DNA of 64,000 bases from Thermoplasmata archaeon (GCA_021844945.1 JAKBSJ010000001.1:341826-405825), one strand, 5' to 3'; shown: positions 25,069 through 34,560, counted from the first letter of the stretch. The notes: generated by a model not told the origin, from the letters alone. Translations and numbers: made by a program.

Positions 25069-25974
25069 ATGCCGGACACCCACGCACTTCCTCCGACTCA
25101 CGGCCGCTTCGACCTGCGGCGCGTCGGGATCGAAGGGATCCGAAAGCCCATCCATGTGCTACGGGCCGGCCGCGATATCGTCCTGAGCACGGAGTTCTCC
25201 GTCGCGGTCGACCTCCCCGCATCGCGGAAAGGCTCGGACCTGTCGCGGAACGCCGAGATCCTGGCGGAGATCACGGAGCGCACGAGCCAACACCCGGTGG
25301 GGAGCCTTGAGGCCGCCTGCTCGCAGATCGCGCGGGAGCTGCTCGTTCGACACCCGTCGGCTTCGGAGTCCCAGGTGGTCGCGAGCGCGGAGTACTTCCT
25401 TCGGCAAGGGATCACCCCCGAACGCGAGAGCTACGAGGACTTCCGGCTTCTCGCCGAGAGCCGAGCGTCGCGCGCGAATGGCTCGGTTCGGATCATGCGA
25501 AGCATCGGCGCAGAGGGGGTCGGCATGACGGCATGTCCGTGCGCCATGGAGAGTTGTCGGGAATTGCTGGCCCGGGAGTTCCCTGAACTCGCGGAACCCC
25601 GGTGGAAGGACTTTCCGATGATCTCGCACAATCAGCGTAACCGGACCCGACTCGAGCTGGAGGCGCCCGAAGGCGTCGACATCGAAGCCGACGACCTGCT
25701 CGCAGCGATCGCGAGCGCTCAGTCCTCGCCCACGTTCGCAATCCTGAAACGAGGCGAAGAGGCCCAAGTCGTGCTGAACGCGCACCGGCGTCCGCGATTC
25801 GTGGAGGATGTTCTTCGGGAGCTCCTCGCGGGCCTCCCGGCTCGATTCCCGCACCTGCCGGATGAGGTCGAGGTACGTGCCGATACGGTGAGCGAGGAGT
25901 CCATTCACAAGTACGACGTACGAGCCTCCCATCGGACGACTCTGGGAGAGCTACGGCGGGCGACCGCGCTTTGA
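25069..25974 (+). CDS. mptA: GTP cyclohydrolase MptA (FolE2/GCYH-IB family)
   Basis: The ATG at 25069 (MPDTHALPPTHGRFDLRRVG) is preferred over a GTG four codons earlier. The 301-residue product belongs to the DUF198/GCYH-IB family. It has the conserved EDFRLLAES, GMTACPCAM with the catalytic/metal Cys, and MISHNQRNRTRLE with the metal-binding His; a Glu in AILKRGEEAQV is also present. In archaea MptA makes the first intermediate of tetrahydromethanopterin from GTP, and the family otherwise feeds folate or queuosine. Which C1 carrier it serves here cannot be told. The ABC permease gene follows at 13 nt. Confidence 0.92.
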   Translation: MPDTHALPPTHGRFDLRRVGIEGIRKPIHVLRAGRDIVLSTEFSVAVDLPASRKGSDLSRNAEILAEITERTSQHPVGSLEAACSQIARELLVRHPSASESQVVASAEYFLRQGITPERESYEDFRLLAESRASRANGSVRIMRSIGAEGVGMTACPCAMESCRELLAREFPELAEPRWKDFPMISHNQRNRTRLELEAPEGVDIEADDLLAAIASAQSSPTFAILKRGEEAQVVLNAHRRPRFVEDVLRELLAGLPARFPHLPDEVEVRADTVSEESIHKYDVRASHRTTLGELRRATAL

Positions 25975-25987
25975 GCGGAGAAGGACG

Positions 25988-27295
25988 ATGCGCACCGCTC
26001 TCGATGCCATTCGCCGCCGCCCCGGCCGCTCGGCGCTGACCGCCCTCGGGATTGGTCTCGCCACCGCCCTTGTGGTCGTGCTTCTCGCGGTCTCAGCGGG
26101 AATCCAATCGAGCGCGACCTCATTGGCCGCTCAGAGCGGAGTTGACCTCGTCGTCACAAGCGCCAACACCAGCCTATCCTCCGCGACGTTCCCGGTGATC
26201 AGCGGAGCGCACTCGCTCGCGTCCGGAATCCCGGCCAACGATACGAATGTCGAGACCGCGAGCCCCTGGCTCGTCGAGAACATGAGCTTCGGCAACGCCT
26301 CGGTATGGGCGAAGGCCAATCAGTCGGCGAACGGCTCGGCGATCCCCTCGACCTGGGCGATCACCACCTCCTATACGATTGGCTGGATCCCTTCCGACAA
26401 CGCCGGCATCGACGTCCCCCCCATCTACTCCGGACCCGGATTCACGTATCCAGGCGACCCGCACTACGCGAACGGAACCTGGGCGGGAAACGTCCCGAAC
26501 GAGATCGTCCTCGACCAGGGGCTCGCCGAGATCCTACACGTCAGCCCGGGCCAGCTCGTCTGGATGGGTCAAGGAACCCCCGGTGGTCCTTCCGAAGTCC
26601 AATCGTGGTACCAGTCCGCCACGCCGTTCCGGGTGGTCGGGATCTCGGGACCGTTCTGGTTGATCCCGTCATCACTGCTGGCGTTCACGTACCTTTCGCA
26701 GCTCCAATCGATGATCGGAGCCGGCACGCCGGCGAAGGACTACGCGAGCCTTGTCCTCGTGCATCTCTACGACAACTCGAACCCCGACGTAGACCGGGAC
26801 CGTATCGAGGCCGCATACCCCGGCCTCACCGTGTTTACCATCGGCGCGATCCTCGGCGCGGTGCAGGGGGTCGTGAACCTTTACCGGACCTTTGGTGACA
26901 TCATCGCGGTCCTCGCGCTCGTCGTTGCCTCCCTCTTCACGACGACGGTGCTGCTGATGAGCGTCGATGACCGGTCGAACGAGATCGCCGTGCGCCGCGC
27001 GATCGGCATCCCTCCCTGGTCGGTCGGGGGGAGCGTCGTGGAGGAGTCCGTGTACTTAGGGCTGATCGGCTTGGCGATTGGACTTCCGTTGGCCTGGCTC
27101 GCCTCCTCCGTGCTGGACCTCGCGCTCGACCGATTCGTTCACGGCCTTCCCGCCGGTTTCACGTTCGTCTCCTTTCAGCCGTGGGTGATCGCCACCGGCG
27201 TCGGTGTCGTTCTCGCGATCGGCCTGATCGCATCGATCGCGCCGGCCGCGCGCGCGGTCACGCTACCGATCGCCTCGGAGATCCGCGCCCCATGA
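25988..27295 (+). CDS. MacB/FtsX-type ABC transporter permease
   Basis: A 435-residue permease. It has one membrane helix near residues 19-41 (a signal-anchor-like start MRTALDAIRRRPGRSALT). A large extracytoplasmic domain rich in Asn/Ser/Thr with several N-x-S/T sites follows (about residues 45-300). Three helices form the C-terminal FtsX domain. The EIAVRRAIGIPPW segment is the usual coupling region for the ATPase. It overlaps the next permease by 4 nt and forms an exporter with that and the ATPase at 28533. The substrate is unknown. Confidence 0.88.
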   Translation: MRTALDAIRRRPGRSALTALGIGLATALVVVLLAVSAGIQSSATSLAAQSGVDLVVTSANTSLSSATFPVISGAHSLASGIPANDTNVETASPWLVENMSFGNASVWAKANQSANGSAIPSTWAITTSYTIGWIPSDNAGIDVPPIYSGPGFTYPGDPHYANGTWAGNVPNEIVLDQGLAEILHVSPGQLVWMGQGTPGGPSEVQSWYQSATPFRVVGISGPFWLIPSSLLAFTYLSQLQSMIGAGTPAKDYASLVLVHLYDNSNPDVDRDRIEAAYPGLTVFTIGAILGAVQGVVNLYRTFGDIIAVLALVVASLFTTTVLLMSVDDRSNEIAVRRAIGIPPWSVGGSVVEESVYLGLIGLAIGLPLAWLASSVLDLALDRFVHGLPAGFTFVSFQPWVIATGVGVVLAIGLIASIAPAARAVTLPIASEIRAP

Positions 27296-28536
27296 AGCAT
27301 CGCCGATCCGGCGCGACGCACGCGCGCCTCCAATTGGTGCTCGCGGTGGCCGCCATCGCAGCCGCCGTCGCCCTCCCCGTCGTGCTCGTCAGTGTCGGGG
27401 GCGGGGTCTCCGCCCACGAGTTGAGGTCGGTCCAGAACTCGGGCTACGAGATCACGGTGAACGCGGCGGGAACCCATGGGATCGAGGACTCCCATAACCT
27501 CGCTTCGTCCATCGGCCACTTGAGCGACGTCGCGGCCGCTTCGCCGGTCCTCACCTTAGAGATCGATGCGTTCCTCGCCCACGGAGGAGTGTCGGCGATC
27601 GAGGCGGATGGAGTGATCCCGGATGCGTTCTCGGCCACGCTGGGACCGCTCGAGAACGGGTTGTTTCCGTCGCCGCTGCCTCTCGGAGACCCTACGGACA
27701 TGGTCCACTACGACAACGGGACCTACAACGGGACCCCGACCGACTCGGTTCTGCTCGCCTACCCCTTCGCCGTCACGAGCGGGATCGCCCTCGGCCAGTC
27801 GATCCTGCTCGGTCCGAGCTCCAACCGGACGCTCGCGACCCCGTTCACGGTCACCGGAACCTTCAACATCAGCGCCTCCGGGTTCGGCGCCACGACGATC
27901 TTCACGGCGCTCCTGCCGCTTTCCGACCTGCAGGTGATGGGAGGTCTTGCCCGGGGGAGCGGGGGCTCGAGCCTCTTGGACGCTTCTGATGAGATCCAAG
28001 TTGCGCTCGTCCGGTCCGCGACGACCGACCCCTCGGTCATCTCCCGGGTGGCCGAAGAGATCCACGATCTCGTACCGTACTACGGGGTCACGACCCAGCT
28101 GCAGGAGTCGCAGCAGCTCCAGTCGGCCAGCGCGATCCTGACCGGATTCTACCTCGCGCTCTCGTCGGTGGGGCTGACCGTCGGCCTCTTCTTCCTGGCG
28201 ATCATCCTCGTGCGACGTGTCGAGCTTCAGCGGCGATCGATTGGCATCCGACGGGCGATCGGCTTGCCGCCACGAGAGATCGCGGGTGGGATCGCGGTTC
28301 AGGCCGTCGCCCTGGCCGCATTAGGTGTGGGCATCGGAGCCTTCACGGGGTACGTCATCATCTCTCTCCTTGCGACCTATGCCGGGGGCGCGGTGGCCGA
28401 GGCCGCCTCGCTCGCCACCTACAACCCGGAGATCCTCGGGGCGATCGGCGCGGGGGTGCTTGTGCTCGCCGCGCTCGTGAGCCTGCTCGCGAGCCGCAGC
28501 GCCCTTCGCCTCAACATCCCGGAGGCGCTGCGGTGA
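27292..28536 (+). CDS. MacB/FtsX-type ABC transporter permease (second subunit)
   Basis: The start is the ATG at 27292 in ATGA overlap with the first permease. The 414-residue protein has the same plan: an N-terminal helix, an external domain with N-x-S/T sites, and three C-terminal FtsX helices, with SIGIRRAIGLPPREIAGG as the ATPase-contact segment. The pair is likely a heterodimer. The ATPase gene overlaps its stop by 4 nt. Confidence 0.88.
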   Translation: MKHRRSGATHARLQLVLAVAAIAAAVALPVVLVSVGGGVSAHELRSVQNSGYEITVNAAGTHGIEDSHNLASSIGHLSDVAAASPVLTLEIDAFLAHGGVSAIEADGVIPDAFSATLGPLENGLFPSPLPLGDPTDMVHYDNGTYNGTPTDSVLLAYPFAVTSGIALGQSILLGPSSNRTLATPFTVTGTFNISASGFGATTIFTALLPLSDLQVMGGLARGSGGSSLLDASDEIQVALVRSATTDPSVISRVAEEIHDLVPYYGVTTQLQESQQLQSASAILTGFYLALSSVGLTVGLFFLAIILVRRVELQRRSIGIRRAIGLPPREIAGGIAVQAVALAALGVGIGAFTGYVIISLLATYAGGAVAEAASLATYNPEILGAIGAGVLVLAALVSLLASRSALRLNIPEALR

Positions 28537-29225
28537 ACGCCCCGGCCATCGAGCTGGTGGGGGTCTCCAAGAGGTACGAGGGCCTCGGCGAGCCCGTCAT
28601 TGCGTTGCGGAACGTGACCGGCTCGATCCCTGCGGGCGAGTACGTCTCGGTCGAGGGACCGAGCGGGTGCGGAAAGACGACCCTGCTCAACTTGCTCGGG
28701 CTCCTCGACGTTCCCAGCGAGGGAGAGATCCGCTGGGATGGTCGTGCCATTGCGGCGCGTACGGAGCGCGAGCGCTCGCGCCTACGGCTCTCAAGCATCG
28801 GGTTCATCTTTCAGAGGTTCTACCTCTTGCCAACGTTGACCGCGACCGAGAACGTCGCGCTCCCGATGCGCGCGGCCGGGATGCCGCGCGCGGAGCGGGA
28901 CGAACGCGCCCACCGGCTTCTTCGGGAGATGGGACTTTCCCACCGGTTCGACGCGCTGCCCCACCAGCTCTCCGGGGGAGAGGAGCAACGCGTCGCGATT
29001 GCGCGTGCCTTGGCGAACGAGCCCGGGCTCCTCCTCGCCGACGAGCCGACCGGTGAGTTGGACCGCGCCGCGACCGACGTCGTTCTCCGCTTGCTGGAGG
29101 CCGCGCGAGAACGCGCCCGAGCCACGCTGGTGGTTGTGACCCACAACCCGCTCGTCGCAGCGCGAGCGAGGCGGCACCTCCGCCTCGAGGACGGGATGGT
29201 CGTCCAAGACCGACAGGAGGCCTAG
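28533..29225 (+). CDS. ABC transporter ATP-binding protein (LolD/MacB type)
   Basis: A 230-residue ATPase with Walker A GPSGCGKTT (about residue 44), Q-loop FQRFYLLPTLTATENV, signature LSGGEEQRVAIARAL with GEE where GQQ is usual, Walker B LLLADEPTGELD and the H-loop VVTHNP. It energises the two FtsX-type permeases upstream. The Rli1 gene starts 2 nt after its stop, so a single transcript may cover both. Confidence 0.92.
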   Translation: MNAPAIELVGVSKRYEGLGEPVIALRNVTGSIPAGEYVSVEGPSGCGKTTLLNLLGLLDVPSEGEIRWDGRAIAARTERERSRLRLSSIGFIFQRFYLLPTLTATENVALPMRAAGMPRAERDERAHRLLREMGLSHRFDALPHQLSGGEEQRVAIARALANEPGLLLADEPTGELDRAATDVVLRLLEAARERARATLVVVTHNPLVAARARRHLRLEDGMVVQDRQEA

Positions 29226-29227
29226 CC

Positions 29228-31006
29228 GTGGCCCGCATCGCCATCCTCCTCTCGGACCGCTGTCACCCGAAGGAATGCCAGTGGGAATGCGCGGACTACT
29301 GTCCCGTCAACCGGATGCAGCAGGAATGCATCATCGAGGGCGCGACCGGCCAGCCAGTCATCTCCGAGACCTTGTGCATCGGATGCGGCATCTGCATCCA
29401 CAAGTGCCCGTTCGATGCCATCAAGATCCTCAACACCCCCGAGGCGGACGAATCCGAGATCATCCACCGCTACGGCTACAACGGCTTCCGGCTCTATCGG
29501 TTGCCCGCACCCCCCTCCCACGGTATCACGGGGATCCTCGGACCGAACGGGACGGGCAAGTCGACCGCGTTGCGCATCATCGCGGGGACCGAGGTGCCCA
29601 ACCTGGGAGACTACGAGCATCCGGGGACTTGGGAGGCCGTCTGCGAGCGGTATCGGAGAACCGGGCTTCACGCCCACTTCGAGAGGATCCGAAAGGGTCA
29701 GCTGAGGATCGCGTTCAAGCCGCAGTACGTCGATTCGCTCGCCGACACCCGGGAGACGGTCGCGGAATATGTGCTGGGCGGGGGCGCCCGGGGAGCCGCG
29801 GTCCTCGACGAACTGGGTCTTAGCCGGAGGAAGGACCGACGACTCTCCGAGATCGCCGGGGGGGAACTCCAGCTCGCGGCGATCGGGCGCGCGCTGGCGA
29901 CCGACGCGGACCTGTACTTGTTCGACGAACCGTCCGGATATCTCGACATCGTTCACCGGCTGCAGGTCGCGCGGGTCCTCCATCGGCTCGGGGCGGAGCG
30001 CAGCGTGCTCGTCGTGGAGCATGATCTGGCCCTGCTCGACTACCTCGCCGACCAAGCGCATCTGCTCTACGGAGCGCCCGCGGCGTTCGGGGTCGTGACC
30101 GCTGCGATGCCGATGCGGGCGGCGATCAACACGTACTTGAACGGTTACTTGAAAACGGAGAACGTCCGGTTCCGGGAGGAGCCGGTGCGGTTCGTCGCGC
30201 ACCCGCCGAAGCCGGCGAGTCGTCTCGATACGCTCGTCGCGTTCCCGGAGCTGGAGAAGCGATTCGAAAAGTTCCACCTCAAGGTCGGAGCCGGTCGGCT
30301 CGCCCGCGGGGAAACGGTGGGGGTCGTCGGGCCGAACGCGACCGGCAAGACCACGTTCGTCCGGATGCTCGCCGGTGCGGAAACCCCGACCCGGGGTACC
30401 CTGCCAGGAACGGTTACGGTCAGTTACAAGCCGCAGTACCTCCGGGCGACCCAGTCCGCAAGTCTCCGCGAGCGAGCCGCAGCGCTCGCCGGCGATCCTA
30501 CCTTCGATACCGGGACGTTTGAGCGCGAGCTCGTCCCCGGCCTCCACCTCGAGGAGGTGATGGACGTGGCCCTCACCGATCTCTCGGGAGGGGAGCTCCA
30601 GCGGGCGGCGGTCGCGCTCGCGCTCGCCCGCCCGGCCACGCTCTATCTCTTGGACGAGCCGTCGGCGTACCTTGATTCCGACGAGCGGATGTCGATGGCG
30701 AAGCTCATTCGCCGCCAGGTCGAGCGCCAGGCGGTCAGTGCGCTCGTCGTTGACCACGACGTCTACTTCCTCGATCTCGCATCGGATGCGTTGATGGTCT
30801 TCTCCGACGACGGCTCGGACGGCTCGCGCGGGGTCGGGGCCGGCCCGTTCCCGATGCGGGAGGGAATGAACCGTCTCCTGCGCGACGTCCAGGTCACGTT
30901 CCGTCGCGACGCGGAAACCCTGCGTCCGAGGATCAACCAGGAGGGCTCGGCACTCGACCGGGAGCAGCGGTCCGCGGGCGAGTACTATTACGAACCGGCT
31001 GCCTGA
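29228..31006 (+). CDS. rli1: ABCE1/Rli1 ribosome-recycling ATPase
   Basis: A 592-residue protein that splits ribosomes after termination. N-terminal Fe-S ligands are in DRCHPKECQWECADYCPVNR (first cluster) and LCIGCGICIHKCPFDA (second). Two ABC domains follow: GPNGTGKSTA near residue 105 and GPNATGKTTF near residue 365. Both signature sequences read LSxGGELQ-like (EIAGGELQLAAIGRAL, DLSGGELQRAAVALAL). The length matches archaeal ABCE1. The start is GTG at 29228. Confidence 0.97.
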   Translation: MARIAILLSDRCHPKECQWECADYCPVNRMQQECIIEGATGQPVISETLCIGCGICIHKCPFDAIKILNTPEADESEIIHRYGYNGFRLYRLPAPPSHGITGILGPNGTGKSTALRIIAGTEVPNLGDYEHPGTWEAVCERYRRTGLHAHFERIRKGQLRIAFKPQYVDSLADTRETVAEYVLGGGARGAAVLDELGLSRRKDRRLSEIAGGELQLAAIGRALATDADLYLFDEPSGYLDIVHRLQVARVLHRLGAERSVLVVEHDLALLDYLADQAHLLYGAPAAFGVVTAAMPMRAAINTYLNGYLKTENVRFREEPVRFVAHPPKPASRLDTLVAFPELEKRFEKFHLKVGAGRLARGETVGVVGPNATGKTTFVRMLAGAETPTRGTLPGTVTVSYKPQYLRATQSASLRERAAALAGDPTFDTGTFERELVPGLHLEEVMDVALTDLSGGELQRAAVALALARPATLYLLDEPSAYLDSDERMSMAKLIRRQVERQAVSALVVDHDVYFLDLASDALMVFSDDGSDGSRGVGAGPFPMREGMNRLLRDVQVTFRRDAETLRPRINQEGSALDREQRSAGEYYYEPAA

Positions 31007-31060
31007 CGCGAGGTCGTGCGGGCCCGATTTGTTTAACTCGACTGCCCGGTTCTCCCGTTC

Positions 31061-31639
31061 GTGGCGCCCGCGGAAGCGAGTGCGGCGACGTTGCCCGTCA
31101 CCTCCCATATCGACGAAACCGGAAGGTACCGGGTCGGCGCCAACCTCTCGTGGACGGTCGTCGGGGTCTATGTCGTGCTCGCGATCCTTCTGGCGGTCAT
31201 TCTGCCCAAGTCCACGGTGGCGGTCTGGGGCATCGTCGTCATCCTCGTCCTACTGCTCTTCTTCCTCGCCCGTTACCTCTCGACGGCCTACTGGATCGAC
31301 TCGGACCACCTCACCGCGTTCCGGTTGGTCGGCGGGCGTCGGATCCGTCTCGAGGAGGTCCGGCGGATCGAAACCGCGAGCTTGCGCGAGCTCTCTCCGA
31401 CCGGGTTCTTCGGGTCCTGGGGATACCGCGGCCGGATGTGGAGCCCGGTGATCGGAAATTTTGACAGCGTTCAGACGAACACGAAGGGTATCATGGTGTA
31501 CGCCGGCCCGACGCCCCTGTACATCACTCCCAAACACCAGGACGAATTCTTGCGCGAGCTCTCTCGCCGCGTGCGCTCCTATCGGGGACCACTCGAAGTG
31601 GACCACGGGGCGCCCGCGGCCCCGCCGGGGCCGTCCTGA
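31061..31639 (+). CDS. PH-domain-like (bPH) membrane protein
   Basis: A 192-residue protein with two closely spaced membrane helices at about residues 29-49 and 51-71. A beta-rich cytosolic domain follows (YWIDSDHLTAFRL to LYITPKHQDEFLREL) with the pattern of bacterial PH-like/YdbT-type domains. A Pro/Ala-rich end follows. A TATA-like TTTGTTTAA near 31027 precedes the GTG at 31061. Role unknown; these proteins often bind membrane partners. Confidence 0.7.
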   Translation: MAPAEASAATLPVTSHIDETGRYRVGANLSWTVVGVYVVLAILLAVILPKSTVAVWGIVVILVLLLFFLARYLSTAYWIDSDHLTAFRLVGGRRIRLEEVRRIETASLRELSPTGFFGSWGYRGRMWSPVIGNFDSVQTNTKGIMVYAGPTPLYITPKHQDEFLRELSRRVRSYRGPLEVDHGAPAAPPGPS

Positions 31640-31675
31640 GGCGTACGCTCGCTTCGTCCGCGGGCTCGGGGTCGC

Positions 31676-32365
31676 CTACCTGAGATGGATAAGGTGCGTG
31701 CAGTGCATCCCGCCACGGGCGATCGAGTCCTGAAGGTCGACCGGCTCCTTTCCCAGGAGTTCTTGCGTCAAGTGCTGGTCGAAGACGTTGCACATGAGAT
31801 ACGTGTGAGAGAGCGCGTTCCGGCGGAAGATGCAGTTCGTCCGGACGATGCGCGTCGTGCCGTCGGGTAGTCGCTCCATCGAGCAGCCGAAGCCAAAGTC
31901 GTTCAACACCCGGACCAAGCGCCGGGTACGTTCCTCGGTCGTGCCACCGGGCGGGATGTTCGCCGTGATCGAGCGCGCGACCTTGCGAGCCGCCGCGGCG
32001 AGGAGCAGCTTGGCCGCGCCTTCCCCTTGGGTGGATAGGATCTCCTCGATGACCGCGTCGAGCAGCAGATTGTACTTCTTCGGGAACAGCTCCTGGCCCT
32101 CGCCGGTGAGATGGTAGCGCTTGCGGGGCCGGCCCACCCCCTCCTTGCAGAACGCCGGGACGACATACCCCCGTTGCTCGAGGCGTTCGAGATGGCCCCG
32201 GGCCGCGCTCTCGCGGATGCCGAGAGACTCCGCAATGTCGCGCGCGGTCCGAGGCTCCGAGGCAAGTTCCTCGAGGATTCGGCCCCGCGTCCCTGCGAGG
32301 ACTTCGGGAACCTCTTGGGCGAACATGGGGGTGCTACGGTGCGATACGATAGGCGCGTTCTCCAT
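31676..32365 (-). CDS. SufR-like winged-helix regulator with Fe-S-type cysteines
   Basis: A 229-residue protein. The N-terminal helix-turn-helix (EELASEPRTARDIAESLGI) and winged-helix segment (GVGRPRKRYHLTGEG) are like cyanobacterial SufR. The C-terminal half has four cysteines spaced C-x16-C-x13-C-x29-C, which recalls the SufR Fe-S ligand set (C-x12-C-x13-C-x14-C in cyanobacteria). It is divergent from sufC, and its start is only 64 nt from that of sufC. SufR proteins repress suf genes when clusters are plentiful; an autoregulatory role here is inferred. Confidence 0.85.
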   Translation of the reverse strand: MENAPIVSHRSTPMFAQEVPEVLAGTRGRILEELASEPRTARDIAESLGIRESAARGHLERLEQRGYVVPAFCKEGVGRPRKRYHLTGEGQELFPKKYNLLLDAVIEEILSTQGEGAAKLLLAAAARKVARSITANIPPGGTTEERTRRLVRVLNDFGFGCSMERLPDGTTRIVRTNCIFRRNALSHTYLMCNVFDQHLTQELLGKEPVDLQDSIARGGMHCTHLIHLR

Positions 32366-32368
32366 TTA

Positions 32369-32381
32369 GTGATTTACTCAC
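32369..32381. promoter_or_regulatory. Inverted repeat GTGA-N5-TCAC, candidate regulator operator
   Basis: GTGATTTACTCAC lies directly upstream of the regulator ATG and next to the TATA element shared with sufC. The arms are exact (GTGA/TCAC). Its position between the TATA box and the regulator gene would allow autorepression. The adjacent sequence TTTACTCACC is nearly repeated near sufD (37433-37442). Confidence 0.45.
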
Positions 32382-32390
32382 CACGCCATG

Positions 32391-32400
32391 CTTAAATAAA
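32391..32400. promoter_or_regulatory. TATA element between SufR-like gene and sufC
   Basis: CTTAAATAAA is the only strong TATA-like element in the 63-nt gap. Its centre is about 33 nt from the sufC ATG and about 31 nt from the regulator ATG, so it may drive both genes. Confidence 0.5.
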
Positions 32401-32428
32401 CACCCTAGCTCGTTCGCCCGAAGCGTCC

Positions 32429-33205
32429 ATGGCGAAGCCGGCGCAGCTTGCGCACACTCTCGAAGTGAAAGGATTGCACGCCGAGGTGGGGGGTAAAGAG
32501 ATCTTGCGCGGAGTCGACCTCACGCTGCACTCCGGTGAGATCACTGCGCTGATGGGCCCGAACGGGTCCGGGAAGAGCACCCTCGCCTACTCCTTGATGG
32601 GCCACCCGAAGTACAAGGTGACCCAGGGGACCGCGCTCCTGGACGGCCGGGATCTGTTGAAGATGCCCGTCGATCAGCGCTCCCGCGCCGGCCTCTTCTT
32701 GGGGTTCCAGTACCCGCAGGAGGTTTCCGGCCTCTCTCTTTCGAAGTTCCTTTGGACCTCCTACATGCAACGGCATACCGCTGAGACGGCGGACACCGGT
32801 CAGTTCGATCGCGATCTGAAGACCCATCTGGGATACCTCGGGATCGATGAGGCGATGCTCAAGCGCTCGCTCAACGAGGGGTTCTCCGGAGGCGAGAAGA
32901 AGCGCAACGAGGTTCTCCAGATGGCGACGCTCCAACCGATCTTCTCCATACTGGACGAGCCCGATTCCGGCCTCGATATCGACGCGGTCCGCGCCGTGGG
33001 CGAGGCGGTCGCGAAGCTCCACTCCCCCAGCTCCGGCGTCCTGTTGATCACGCACTATCAACGCATCCTAAAGTACCTGAAACCTGATCGCGTGCATGTG
33101 ATGGTCGAGGGCCAGATCGCGCTCTCCGGGGGCCGCGAGCTCGCCGAGGAGCTTGAAGCGAAAGGATACGACTGGGTCCGCCTGGGCGTGAGCGCGTCCA
33201 ACTGA
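32429..33205 (+). CDS. sufC: Fe-S assembly ATPase SufC
   Basis: A 258-residue ABC-type ATPase of the SufBC(D) Fe-S scaffold. It has Walker A GPNGSGKSTLAY near residue 48, the SufC signature FSGGEKKRNEVLQM (about residue 152), Walker B FSILDEPDSGLDID and the H-loop LITHYQRIL. It is first in the order sufC-sufS-sufB on the plus strand, with sufS starting 37 nt later. It acts in the cytosol. Confidence 0.97.
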   Translation: MAKPAQLAHTLEVKGLHAEVGGKEILRGVDLTLHSGEITALMGPNGSGKSTLAYSLMGHPKYKVTQGTALLDGRDLLKMPVDQRSRAGLFLGFQYPQEVSGLSLSKFLWTSYMQRHTAETADTGQFDRDLKTHLGYLGIDEAMLKRSLNEGFSGGEKKRNEVLQMATLQPIFSILDEPDSGLDIDAVRAVGEAVAKLHSPSSGVLLITHYQRILKYLKPDRVHVMVEGQIALSGGRELAEELEAKGYDWVRLGVSASN

Positions 33206-33242
33206 GGCCCAGGATCCCCACGACGACCGGTCGGAAGGGATC

Positions 33243-34508
33243 ATGGATGTCGACCGGCTGAGAGCCGAGTTCCCGATCCTGGCCCGAACCTTCCACGGCT
33301 TTCCCCTCGCCTATCTCGATTCGGCCGCCACTTCGCAGAAGCCGAGGGCCGTCATCGAGGCCGAGGCTCGCTTTTACACCGAACGCAACTCGAACGTCCA
33401 CCGCGGAGCGTACGAGCTCGCCGAAGAGGCCACGAACGCCTACGAGGAAGCCCGGTCTCGCGTCGCGCAGTTCGTTCACGCATCCGACCCGAGCGAGATC
33501 GTGTTCACGCGGGGAACGACCGAATCGATCAACCTCATTGCCAACACGCTCGTTCGGAGCCGCCTCCGCCGCGGCGACCGCGTGGTCGCGACCGAGATGG
33601 ACCACCACTCCAACATCGTCCCTTGGCATTTGATGCGCACGTACCACGGCATCGATCTCGCCTTCGCGAGCGTCGACGACCAGGGCCGTCTCCTTGCTTC
33701 GGCCTTCGAACCGTTCTGGGACGGCCGGACGAAGGTCGTCACGTTCCCTCACGTCTCCAATGTGCTCGGAACGATCGCGCCGGTCCGCGAGATCGCCGAC
33801 GCGGCCCACCGCGCCGGAGCGCTGGTCGTCGTCGACGCCGCGCAATCGGCTCCACACTTCCCGCTCGACGTCCAAGAACTCGGGGTGGACTTCCTCGCGT
33901 TCAGCGGGCACAAGACCCTCGGCCCGACGGGGATTGGCGTGCTCTGGGGGCGAAAAGCTCTGCTGGACGAACTTCCCCCGTGGATGGGTGGGGGGGAAAT
34001 GATCCGACGCGTCGGGCGCGACCAGATCACCTATCGTGACCCCCCGGCGCGCTTCGAAGCGGGCACGCCGAATATTTGTGGCGCGGTCGCCCTGACGACG
34101 GCTCTCGACTTCCTCGAGGGTGTTGGATGGACGGATCTGGCCCATCACGAGCGGGAGCTCGCACGCCAGTTCCTCGATCTCGCGCGCGATCGTCTCGGCC
34201 CTTCGATGACCCTCTACGGTCCGCCGGGGACCGAAGGGCGCGAAGGAGTGTTCTCCTTCACGCTCCGCGGAATCCATGCCCACGACATCGCCACGCTGCT
34301 GGATGCCGACGGCATCGCGGTGCGCGCCGGGCAGCACTGTGCGCAGATTCTAATGGATCGGTTCGGGGTGCCCGCGATGGTACGGGCCAGCCCCTACCTC
34401 TACAACACATCCTCCGAGATCGATCGGTTGTTCGACACTTTGGTCCGTATCCGGGACAAATTCGATCCCGGCCCGGCCTCGGCGGCCGCCACCCACTCCG
34501 CGCGCTAG
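33243..34508 (+). CDS. sufS: Cysteine desulfurase SufS
   Basis: A 421-residue class V PLP enzyme that takes sulfur from cysteine for Fe-S assembly. PLP Lys is in SGHKTLGPTG (about residue 225), and the substrate-site His is in MDHHSNIVPW. The active-site Cys is in RAGQHCAQ (about residue 366), in the SufS type of loop. The partner SufU is encoded at 37590. The start is ATG at 33243. Confidence 0.96.
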   Translation: MDVDRLRAEFPILARTFHGFPLAYLDSAATSQKPRAVIEAEARFYTERNSNVHRGAYELAEEATNAYEEARSRVAQFVHASDPSEIVFTRGTTESINLIANTLVRSRLRRGDRVVATEMDHHSNIVPWHLMRTYHGIDLAFASVDDQGRLLASAFEPFWDGRTKVVTFPHVSNVLGTIAPVREIADAAHRAGALVVVDAAQSAPHFPLDVQELGVDFLAFSGHKTLGPTGIGVLWGRKALLDELPPWMGGGEMIRRVGRDQITYRDPPARFEAGTPNICGAVALTTALDFLEGVGWTDLAHHERELARQFLDLARDRLGPSMTLYGPPGTEGREGVFSFTLRGIHAHDIATLLDADGIAVRAGQHCAQILMDRFGVPAMVRASPYLYNTSSEIDRLFDTLVRIRDKFDPGPASAAATHSAR

Positions 34509-34550
34509 GGCGTCGCGCGGTCGCGCGATTTTTCGCCCCGAGCTACGGCT

Positions 34551-34560
34551 GATTTAAATA
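34551..34560 (+). promoter_or_regulatory. TATA box of sufB
   Basis: GATTTAAATA is about 39 nt before the sufB ATG at 34595, and a Shine-Dalgarno-like GAGGT precedes that ATG. sufB can therefore be made independently of sufC-sufS, with a short leader. Confidence 0.6.

Noticed and set aside
29222..31108. 628-codon open frame antisense to rli1
   Set aside because: The opposite strand encodes clear ABCE1 motifs throughout; the antisense product is Arg-rich with no domain.
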